Source of the DNA: Flavobacteriales bacterium UBA5869
Lineage (GTDB): Bacteria; Bacteroidota; Bacteroidia; Flavobacteriales_D; Crocinitomicaceae
DNA: 7,128 nucleotides
Direction of reading: 5' to 3'
NCBI GenBank assembly: GCA_002432565.1
Contig: DJFP01000008.1
Span: 2,874-10,001, forward strand
Part shown: positions 1-5,172 of the stretch, piece after piece
Numbering within the stretch: position 1 is the first letter of the stretch
How the letters are laid out: each line of letters starts with the position of its first letter
The notes under the pieces: generated by a model
Told to the model about the DNA's origin: nothing
The model's input: the letters and a program-made list of their open reading frames with translations, nothing else
Databases searched by the model: none
Position numbers and translations under genes: made by a program

Positions 1-13
1 AGCGGAGTAGAAG

Positions 14-1267
14 TCAATCTTGTATTAGCCTGATAATCTCAATTCGTCTGTCAGTTACTTCTTCCACGATCAGCGTCCATTTTTCAACTTCTACTTCTTC
101 TCCGCCCTGCGGAATGGTTTCCAATTCATGTATTACCAAACCTCCGAGTGTTTCATAGGAATCGGATTCGGGCAATTTCAGGCCATAAGTTCTGTTCAGG
201 TATGAGATTTCCGCACGTGCCGAAAAGCGATAGGTGTTTTCGTCGATTTGTTCTTCGAGCCAGGTTTCATCATCGTGTTCGTCTTCAATTTCACCGAAAA
301 TCTGTTCTATCACATCCTCGATTGTTACCACACCGGAAGTTCCTCCGTACTCATCCACAACTACCGCAATTGACTGGCTTTTCTTGGTAAATAATTCAAG
401 TAACTCTTTACCCGGCATGGCTTCCGGAACAAAAGAAATCGGCCGGAGGATCTGTGTAATGGCAGCCGGCTTTTTGAACAACTCATAGGAGTGTACATAA
501 CCGATAATATTATCGACAGAATCCCTGTACAAAAGCAGTTTCGACAAACGTGTTTCCACAAACTTGGCATGCAGGTTCTCCATACTTTCTTCTACATCAA
601 TGGCTTCGATCTCCATCCTGGGAACCATGCAGTCGCGGGCTTTAATCTTCGAAAAATCAAGTGCATTTTGCAGGATCTGGATCTCATTTCCCAAATCAGC
701 TTCATCTTCCATCCTATCGTTCACATCCTGCACAAAATGCTGCAGGTCAATCCGCGAAAGCACTTTTTCCGATTGTTCTACCCGTATTCCGAAAAGGCGC
801 AGCAGACCATTGCTCATCCAAACAATCAATTTGGTCGGAATATATAAAATCCAATAGATCAAAAACATGGGAGCAGATCCTAAGCGGAAAATCCCATTCG
901 GATTGATCTGGAAAATAACTTTCGGCAAAAATTCGGCACTTGTCAGCACGATCAGGGTCGAAATAATGGTCTGGAGCAGAATGGCCAGGTATTCCTGTTT
1001 AATTCCCCAGGAATCGATCAAAGGATCCAGGCTGTCTGCCATGTACATCCCGAAAATGACAATTCCAATGTTGTTTGCTATAAGAAGTGTTGCCAGGAAA
1101 TGCCCGTCGTTTCCGTAGAAAACATTCAATAGTTTACTGTACCAGGAATTCTTTCCCCGATCCAGCTCCACCTTCAGCCGGTTAGAAGAAACGAAGGCTA
1201 TCTCCATTCCTGAAGAGTAAGCAGAAAATAGCAGTGATGCAAGAATTATAATGACGGCAGGGTCCAT
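14..1267 (-). CDS. CNNM/CBS/CorC-domain membrane protein (hemolysin C / CorC-like family)
   Basis: A 417-residue inner-membrane protein of the family annotated 'hemolysin family protein', related to CNNM and CorC proteins linked to divalent-cation (Mg2+/Co2+) efflux or homeostasis. The N-terminal transmembrane domain (DUF21/CNNM, about residues 1-165) has hydrophobic segments near 3-25, 57-77, 94-114 and 131-152, the opening motif SGMEIAFVSSNRLKVE and an EFLPK motif at 112-116. A CBS pair follows at about 212-325, starting at CMVPRMEIEAID and containing VDEYGGTSGVVTIEDVIEQI at 304-323, which is diagnostic. The C-terminal CorC/HlyC domain covers about 340-415. Length is normal and the protein is complete. 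The ATG lies 49 bases past the purD terminator hairpin, so it is probably transcribed separately, although I see no convincing promoter. GldE, a gliding protein, is a paralogue of this family, but no gldD neighbour supports that name. The family call is secure; the transported ion and the physiological role are inference. Confidence 0.93.
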   Translation of the reverse strand: MDPAVIIILASLLFSAYSSGMEIAFVSSNRLKVELDRGKNSWYSKLLNVFYGNDGHFLATLLIANNIGIVIFGMYMADSLDPLIDSWGIKQEYLAILLQTIISTLIVLTSAEFLPKVIFQINPNGIFRLGSAPMFLIYWILYIPTKLIVWMSNGLLRLFGIRVEQSEKVLSRIDLQHFVQDVNDRMEDEADLGNEIQILQNALDFSKIKARDCMVPRMEIEAIDVEESMENLHAKFVETRLSKLLLYRDSVDNIIGYVHSYELFKKPAAITQILRPISFVPEAMPGKELLELFTKKSQSIAVVVDEYGGTSGVVTIEDVIEQIFGEIEDEHDDETWLEEQIDENTYRFSARAEISYLNRTYGLKLPESDSYETLGGLVIHELETIPQGGEEVEVEKWTLIVEEVTDRRIEIIRLIQD

Positions 1268-1308
1268 TCAGCTACAGAAAGCAATGAAATTAATGAAAAA
1301 ATACGAAC

Positions 1309-1344
1309 AAAAACACGTGGGCACGCGATAAATCGCGTGCCCAC
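1309..1344 (-). terminator. Rho-independent terminator after purD
   Basis: A perfect 13-bp inverted repeat, GTGGGCACGCGAT at 1317-1329 and its reverse complement at 1332-1344, is separated by only AA. The innermost A-T pair must open, leaving about a 12-bp GC-rich stem with a 4-base loop. On the minus strand it begins 20 bases after the purD stop and is followed by GTG, five T (1309-1313) and then six more T at 1296-1301. This is the expected layout for terminating the purQ-purD transcript. It lies between purD and the CNNM-family gene and probably separates their transcription. On the plus strand the hairpin is followed only by a mixed AT sequence, and no plus-strand gene needs it. Confidence 0.85.
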
Positions 1345-1364
1345 CGAATAGAATATGTGTTTTA

Positions 1365-2639
1365 TTAAACAACGTCGAAACCGATGTCTTTTCTGAAATA
1401 TGCTTTGTCGAAAGAAATTTTCTCAATACTTGCGTAAGAACGTTCCAATGCCGCTTCCAGGTTTCGCCCGTAAGAAGTAACAGCAAGAACCCGGCCTCCG
1501 TTTGATAGTACCACCGGCCCATCGCTTGAAGTTCCGGCATGGAACACCAAACTGTCCGTAACACTGTTGATCCCATTGATTACTTTTCCCTTTTCGTAAG
1601 CATCCGGGTAACCTCCCGAAACCATCATTACGGTACAGGCGCTTCTTTCTTCAAACTGGATATCACATTCGGAAAGCGTGTTTGTAGCTACACCTTCCAA
1701 TAAGTCGATCAAATCCGATTTCAAACGCGGCATTACCACTTCTGTTTCAGGATCTCCCATACGGCAGTTGTACTCAATTACGTAAGGCTCACCTTTTACA
1801 TTGATCAACCCGAAGAAGATAAATCCTTTGTATGTAATTCCGTCTTGTTTCAATCCTTTGACCGTCGGGATAATGATCTGGTTCTCAATCTTGTCCATGA
1901 ACGTTTTGTCGCAGAAAGGAACCGGTGAAACAGCTCCCATTCCCCCGGTATTCAAACCGGAATCGCCTTCCCCGATGCGTTTATAATCTTTTGCTTCCGG
2001 AAGGATTTTATAGGATTCTCCGTCTGTCAGAACAAAAACAGAGCATTCGATTCCTTTTAAGAATTGTTCGATAACAACACGGGAAGATGCATCACCGAAC
2101 TTTCCATCAGCAAGCATACTTTTTAATTCGTCTTTTGCTTCAGCAAGTGTTTCCGGTATCAAAACCCCTTTTCCTGCGGCCAGTCCATCTGCTTTTAATA
2201 CGTATGGAGCTTTCATTCCTTCCAGGAATTTGTAGCCTTGTTCCAGGGTGTCTTTGGTAAAAGTTGCGTATTTAGCTGTCGGGATATTGTGGCGCATCAT
2301 GAATGCTTTCGCAAAGTCCTTACTTCCCTCCAACTGAGCAGCTTCTTTGTTCGGACCAATTACCGGAACATTTTTCAACTGTGCATCAGCAAGGAAGAAA
2401 TCGTGGATTCCCTTCACCAAAGGATCTTCAGGCCCAACAATCACCATATTGATATTTTCAGCAAGAACAAATGCTTTAATAGCAGGGAAATCTGTTGCAG
2501 ACATTTCCACATTTGTTCCGTGAAGTCGCGTTCCTGCATTTCCGGGTGCAATAAACAACTGCTCCAAATGTGAACTTTGAGCAATCTTCCAGGCAATTGC
2601 ATGCTCTCTTCCTCCTGAACCTAACAATAAAATGCGCAT
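1365..2639 (-). CDS. purD: Phosphoribosylamine--glycine ligase (GAR synthetase)
   Basis: Cytosolic enzyme of step 2 of de novo purine synthesis: 5-phosphoribosylamine + glycine + ATP gives glycinamide ribonucleotide + ADP + phosphate. The 424-residue length is typical of bacterial monofunctional PurD. The N-terminal domain starts with LLGSGGREHA (5-14) and has IVGPEDPL at 67-74. The ATP-grasp region has KADGLAAGKGV at 149-159, EAKDYKR at 215-221 and NTGGMGAVSP at 230-239. The metal/ATP-binding signature NCRMGDPETE lies at 291-300. The C-terminal domain has SGGYP at 341-345 and SNGGRVLAVT at 379-388. All hallmark motifs are present with no frameshift. The ATG follows the purQ stop by one base (TAATATG on the minus strand), so the two are almost certainly cotranscribed and perhaps translationally coupled. 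A strong terminator hairpin follows the stop. Confidence 0.98.
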   Translation of the reverse strand: MRILLLGSGGREHAIAWKIAQSSHLEQLFIAPGNAGTRLHGTNVEMSATDFPAIKAFVLAENINMVIVGPEDPLVKGIHDFFLADAQLKNVPVIGPNKEAAQLEGSKDFAKAFMMRHNIPTAKYATFTKDTLEQGYKFLEGMKAPYVLKADGLAAGKGVLIPETLAEAKDELKSMLADGKFGDASSRVVIEQFLKGIECSVFVLTDGESYKILPEAKDYKRIGEGDSGLNTGGMGAVSPVPFCDKTFMDKIENQIIIPTVKGLKQDGITYKGFIFFGLINVKGEPYVIEYNCRMGDPETEVVMPRLKSDLIDLLEGVATNTLSECDIQFEERSACTVMMVSGGYPDAYEKGKVINGINSVTDSLVFHAGTSSDGPVVLSNGGRVLAVTSYGRNLEAALERSYASIEKISFDKAYFRKDIGFDVV

Positions 2640-2640
2640 A

Positions 2641-3327
2641 TTAACAGAATTTCAAGATTGATTCGAAGAAACGTTTTCCATCCTCATTAGCCAAAGCGGC
2701 ATCTGCAGCTCTTTCAGGGTGAGGCATCATTCCGAATACATTTCTTCCCGGGTTACAAATTCCTGCGATGTTGTGCAACGATCCGTTCGGATTACTTTCT
2801 TCGGAAACCTGTGCTTCTTCGTTTACATAATGAAATAATACCTGGTCATTGTCCAAAATAGATTTCATCGTGTCATCCGGAGCATAAAATCTTCCTTCAC
2901 CGTGAGCGATCGGAATTTTGTAGGCTTTAGCAGCATCCAATCCTTTTGTGATTGCACTGTTTGAAGTTGCCGGTTTCAGGTATACGTTTTTACAAATAAA
3001 CTTTTGGTTGTTATTGTGCAGCAAAGCTCCCTGAAGCAAACCGCTTTCCGTCAAAATCTGGAAACCATTGCAAATCCCCATCACATAACCACCTTTATCA
3101 GCGTGGTTCATAATCTCTCCCATAATCGGAGAAAGTTTTGCAATTGCCCCGGAACGCAAATAATCCCCGTAAGAGAATCCACCCGGAAGAACGACAAAGT
3201 CCACCCCTTTCAAGCTGGTATCTTTATGCCATAAACGTTCTACTTGTTGGCCCATAATTGTCTCAAGTACATATACCATGTCTTCATCACAATTGGAACC
3301 CGGAAAGGTAACAACACCAAATTTCAT
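2641..3327 (-). CDS. purQ: Phosphoribosylformylglycinamidine synthase, glutaminase subunit PurQ
   Basis: Glutamine amidotransferase subunit of FGAM synthase (step 4 of purine synthesis); it hydrolyses glutamine and passes ammonia to PurL, with PurS as bridging subunit. With the ATG at 3327 the protein has 228 residues and opens MKFGVVTFPGSNCDED, the standard PurQ beginning. LPGGFSYGDYLRSGAIA lies at 47-63. The nucleophile is Cys86 in GICNGFQ, and the catalytic His203 and Glu205 are in MPHPER, so the class I triad is complete. The frame stays open upstream to a TTG at 3384, but those 19 extra residues are not PurQ-like and that TTG lies upstream of the predicted transcription start; the ATG at 3327 is therefore preferred. 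It is the first gene of a purQ-purD operon. As a separate small subunit, it implies a small-type PurL and a PurS encoded outside this window. Confidence 0.97.
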   Translation of the reverse strand: MKFGVVTFPGSNCDEDMVYVLETIMGQQVERLWHKDTSLKGVDFVVLPGGFSYGDYLRSGAIAKLSPIMGEIMNHADKGGYVMGICNGFQILTESGLLQGALLHNNNQKFICKNVYLKPATSNSAITKGLDAAKAYKIPIAHGEGRFYAPDDTMKSILDNDQVLFHYVNEEAQVSEESNPNGSLHNIAGICNPGRNVFGMMPHPERAADAALANEDGKRFFESILKFC

Positions 3328-3341
3328 TGATCTATTTTTGC

Positions 3342-3355
3342 GACGGAAGCCCGTC
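3342..3355 (-). promoter_or_regulatory. Small hairpin in the purQ leader
   Basis: On the minus strand GACGG-GCTT-CCGTC forms a perfect 5-bp stem with a 4-base loop. It ends 14 bases before the purQ ATG, with an A-rich, unstructured GCAAAAATAGATCA run between them. It would sit within the short (about 40-nt) leader predicted from the upstream promoter. It could stabilise the 5' end or influence initiation. It is too small and lacks a T tract to be a terminator, and no purine riboswitch motif is visible. Any function is inference. Confidence 0.35.
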
Positions 3356-3371
3356 AATTCATGAATGGCCA

Positions 3372-3397
3372 CAAAGTTAGTCAATCTACTTAGACAA
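3372..3397 (-). promoter_or_regulatory. Bacteroidota-type promoter for purQ-purD
   Basis: On the minus strand TAACTTTG (3379-3372) matches the Bacteroidota -7 consensus TAnnTTTG exactly. A TTG at 3397-3395 stands where the -33 element is expected. The 15-base gap is slightly shorter than the roughly 17-23 usually quoted. Transcription would start near 3365, giving a leader of about 40 nt before the purQ ATG. The -33 element overlaps the last codons of the upstream membrane-protein gene, so purQ-purD may have its own promoter while also receiving read-through. The promoter position also argues against the upstream TTG start for purQ. Confidence 0.6.
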
Positions 3398-4364
3398 CCA
3401 TGTATGTAATGAGGAAAAATTTAGCAACAGCTATAATTAAGGTCAGGTAAAAAAAGATGCTTGCAACCCGCTGCCAAATCCGGTGAATAAAGGCGAATGT
3501 AAAAAAGAAACTCAGCGGAATGAAGAGCATACTGATCCATTCCGACTGTTGATAAATAATCATTTCCGCTACTCCCAATAGCAGTGTTCCGATCAGTATC
3601 CAGATTAAAGCACGGTTCAATTTCTTAAAACGGATATTACTTACACGCACCCGGATCTGAATTCCGATAATACTTAAAAGGAAAAGAATGACGATGGTTG
3701 CGGATGTCCCATAGAAGAATACCTCTTCGTATTTGATCAGCGAAGAATGACGTAAAATGCGCGTAGAGATCGTGTGTCCGGAGAACCACCACCAGGTCAA
3801 TCCGTTGGCGATCGGGAGCAGAAAACCGATAATCATCAGGAGCCATTGTCTGAAACTAAAGGGATGTAATGCCCAGGCTGAAAACCAAAAAGGAATAATT
3901 AATCCTGCACTTGGAGTAAGGAATGATGCTGATAACCCGACAAAAAAAGCGCTGTTGAATGCAGGTGCATGGTTTGATTCATGTGTTTTTAACTGGAACA
4001 GCAAACGCAACGATTGAAGCAAGAATAAATGACAGATTAAAACGGCATCTACCTGGTAAAAAGAATGAGAGAAACTCATCAATACCACATAGAACAAGGA
4101 TGGTCCGTAATTGTTCCTGTCCAAAAATTCATGCACGTTAAACAGGAAGTTGATCTGGATGGCATTCGCAATAACAATTGCCGAAGCAATGATTGAAGTC
4201 CACCAGGAACTCAAAAAAGTTGTTTTTCCCCAAAGTCCTAAATCAATTACATCAAGTAAAGCATGGAAATGAAACTGCGCATTCAGCAATTGAAATCCGG
4301 CAATGATCGGAATCAACAGTAATAACACCATAGGACGATTACTCAAAAAGGGGCGCAATATCAT
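3390..4364 (-). CDS. Polytopic membrane protein, DUF6427-like, function unknown
   Basis: A 324-residue, strongly hydrophobic protein of unknown function. Hydrophobic segments lie at about 11-29, 54-77, 88-121 (probably two), 138-160, 172-194, 217-237, 250-270, 276-294 and 300-321, giving roughly 8-10 membrane passes. The short start MILRPFLSNRP before the first helix, the NVHEFLDRNNYGPSLFY loop (76-92) and the FLTPSAGLIIPFWFSAWAL stretch (148-166) resemble the uncharacterised DUF6427 proteins that are widespread in Bacteroidota. This match is from memory and unverified. No catalytic motif is apparent. It ends 62 bases before purQ and lies downstream of a palindromic intergenic element. The ATG at 4364 is chosen because it gives the family-like N-terminus; a second Met at residue 12 would cut into the first helix. 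The CDS is real with high confidence; the family name is moderate. Confidence 0.85.
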   Translation of the reverse strand: MILRPFLSNRPMVLLLLIPIIAGFQLLNAQFHFHALLDVIDLGLWGKTTFLSSWWTSIIASAIVIANAIQINFLFNVHEFLDRNNYGPSLFYVVLMSFSHSFYQVDAVLICHLFLLQSLRLLFQLKTHESNHAPAFNSAFFVGLSASFLTPSAGLIIPFWFSAWALHPFSFRQWLLMIIGFLLPIANGLTWWWFSGHTISTRILRHSSLIKYEEVFFYGTSATIVILFLLSIIGIQIRVRVSNIRFKKLNRALIWILIGTLLLGVAEMIIYQQSEWISMLFIPLSFFFTFAFIHRIWQRVASIFFYLTLIIAVAKFFLITYMVV

Positions 4365-4368
4365 GCTA

Positions 4369-4396
4369 CGAATTTAATCATCTTACTTTTTTCCAA
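4369..4396 (-). promoter_or_regulatory. Weak promoter candidate for the DUF6427-like gene
   Basis: On the minus strand TTG (4396-4394), 17 bases, then TAAATTCG (4376-4369) matches TTG/TAnnTTTG with one mismatch in the -7 element and a good spacing. Transcription would begin almost at the ATG (4364), giving a leaderless or nearly leaderless message, which is unusual and lowers confidence. The -33 TTG lies in the loop of the neighbouring hairpin, and one stem arm forms most of the spacer. Confidence 0.3.
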
Positions 4397-4423
4397 GGCA
4401 AAAAAAGTAAGCAAAAATGCCTT
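4382..4423. repeat. Palindromic hairpin element with possible pseudoknot
   Basis: CTTACTTTTTT (4382-4392) and AAAAAAGTAAG (4401-4411) form a perfect 11-bp inverted repeat around the 8-base loop CCAAGGCA (4393-4400). Six loop bases, AAGGCA (4395-4400), are exactly complementary to TGCCTT (4418-4423), which stands six bases beyond the stem after CAAAAA. Hairpin plus loop-to-flank pairing is the geometry of an H-type pseudoknot, and it can form from either strand. From memory, similar units (a TTACTTTTT... stem with a flanking copy of the loop complement) recur in Bacteroidota intergenic regions; this could not be checked here. On the minus strand the stem ends 17 bases before the DUF6427-like start codon. 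Confidence 0.6.
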
Positions 4424-4435
4424 TCTCCCAATTAC

Positions 4436-4536
4436 GACTTTCGAGCAGACTTCCCTTTCGGACTTATCCACGAAAAGAAGGGATCAGGATCCCAAATGAC
4501 AAGCACTTTTCGGCCTAAGTAACCGAAACGAAAGTC
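4436..4536. repeat. Nested inverted-repeat cluster (possible structured RNA or REP-like element)
   Basis: An outer perfect 8-bp inverted repeat, GACTTTCG (4436-4443) and CGAAAGTC (4529-4536), encloses more inverted repeats. TCCCTT+TCG (4452-4460) pairs with CGA+AAGGGA (4471-4483) with a four-base bulge. GGGATC-AG-GATCCC lies at 4480-4493, partly exclusive with the previous arm. TTTCGG (4508-4513) pairs with CCGAAA (4523-4528), ending directly next to the outer stem. Together they suggest a multibranched fold. With the hairpin at 4382-4423, it makes about 155 bp of unusually palindromic, noncoding DNA. It is either a dispersed palindromic repeat or a structured transcript; no known riboswitch or ncRNA family was recognised. 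Confidence 0.5.
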
Positions 4537-4727
4537 TTTTATTTTCACCGATCAATCAAAAGGACGGATAACAATTTTATGTATTTGTCTCGATTTCCCT
4601 TTTTGTGTAATTGGGGCTTTGCTCGCAGTATCAAAACTATAAAAGAAAAAGATCCTTCTTACGAAACAGAAATCCCTGGTATTTTCCAGGAAGTGAAAAC
4701 CGATTATCAAAATCCGAAACTTTTAGA
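4537..4727. other. Noncoding spacer downstream of the GNAT gene
   Basis: AT-rich stretch, the remainder of the 363-bp gap between the GNAT gene and the DUF6427-like gene. Apart from a small hairpin at 4675-4690, I see no credible gene, tRNA, clear promoter or repeat. The open frames across it are short, lack family resemblance and overlap the GNAT gene in antisense. Confidence 0.5.
4675..4690 (-). terminator. Weak terminator candidate after sprA-GNAT
   Basis: On the minus strand CCTGG-AAAATA-CCAGG forms a perfect 5-bp stem with a 6-base loop, about 38 bases after the GNAT stop, followed by the T-rich GATTTCTGTTTCG. The stem is short and the T run is interrupted, so termination would be inefficient. 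It is the best candidate I see between this gene and the next one downstream. Confidence 0.3.
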
Positions 4728-5171
4728 TCAAAAAAACAAACGGCCATTCACCCATTCCGGGTCCAGAACAGCTTGGTGTTTTTTATAGAATTCAATTGCC
4801 GGCTCATTCCAGTCCAGTACCTGCCAGTCCATTCGCTTAACTCCCCATCTTTTAGCAGTTTCCACCACATCGGAAAATAAACGTGAACCAATTCCTCCAC
4901 GCCGAAATTCAGGTTGGATATAAAAATCTTCCAGGTAAAGGCATCGTCCTTTCCAGGTTGAATAAGATTGATAGTAAAGAGCAAATCCAACGATCTCGAG
5001 CGACTCGTTCTCAACCACGAGCGCTTCACACACCTTGTCAACGAACAGGTCAACTTTCAGTTTCTCGGTGGTATTGGTGACTTCATCCGGAGCTTTTTCA
5101 TACAAAGCCAACTCTGAGATCAATCCATGGATTGCACCTTCGTCACCCAATCTTGCAGCTCGAATGTTCAT
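4728..5171 (-). CDS. GNAT family N-acetyltransferase, spermidine/spermine acetyltransferase-like
   Basis: A 147-residue cytosolic acetyl-CoA-dependent N-acetyltransferase. It resembles the diamine/SSAT subgroup in order of motifs: ELALYEKAPDEV at 20-31, GFALYYQSYSTWKGRCLYLE at 62-81, the acetyl-CoA loop RRGGIGS at 90-96 (R-x-x-G-x-G) and LDWNEPAIEFYKK at 119-131, whose Tyr129 matches the general-acid tyrosine of SSAT. Substrate is inference: a polyamine, thialysine or other amine. The ATG at 5171 follows the sprA stop by one base (TAAGATG); a TTG at 5186 in the same frame would overlap sprA and add five residues, and is less likely. Oddities: the usual Gly in the FYKKxGA motif is Gln133. The protein also ends early, at NGRLFF in a run of seven T (4730-4736), about 20 residues short of human SSAT, so a natural short form or a frameshifted tail are both possible. 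Confidence 0.88.
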   Translation of the reverse strand: MNIRAARLGDEGAIHGLISELALYEKAPDEVTNTTEKLKVDLFVDKVCEALVVENESLEIVGFALYYQSYSTWKGRCLYLEDFYIQPEFRRGGIGSRLFSDVVETAKRWGVKRMDWQVLDWNEPAIEFYKKHQAVLDPEWVNGRLFF

Positions 5172-5172
5172 C

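Noticed and set aside
491..847. Plus-strand open frame of 118 codons antisense to the CNNM-family gene
   Set aside because: It lies wholly inside a well-supported minus-strand gene, has no recognisable domain, and overlaps other equally arbitrary plus-strand frames.
14..1267. Naming the CNNM/CBS protein GldE
   Set aside because: GldE belongs to the same family, but the usual gldD neighbour is absent from the visible context and the motifs do not separate GldE from its paralogues.
1285..1313. Possible promoter for the CNNM-family gene (TTG, 15 bases, TAATTTCA on the minus strand)
   Set aside because: The -7 element has two mismatches in the TTTG part, the spacing is short, and it overlaps the T tract of the purD terminator; chance similarity in AT-rich DNA is likely.
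1268..1576. Minus-strand frame of 102 codons spanning the purD end and the terminator
   Set aside because: It overlaps purD in another frame, reads through the terminator hairpin, and its translation looks like random sequence.
3328..3384. N-terminal extension of PurQ from a TTG at 3384
   Set aside because: The extra residues do not resemble PurQ, the ATG at 3327 gives the canonical start, and the predicted promoter would begin transcription after that TTG.
4579..4788. Plus-strand frame of 69 codons across the intergenic gap
   Set aside because: It runs antisense into the GNAT gene, has no family resemblance and no promoter or start-region support.
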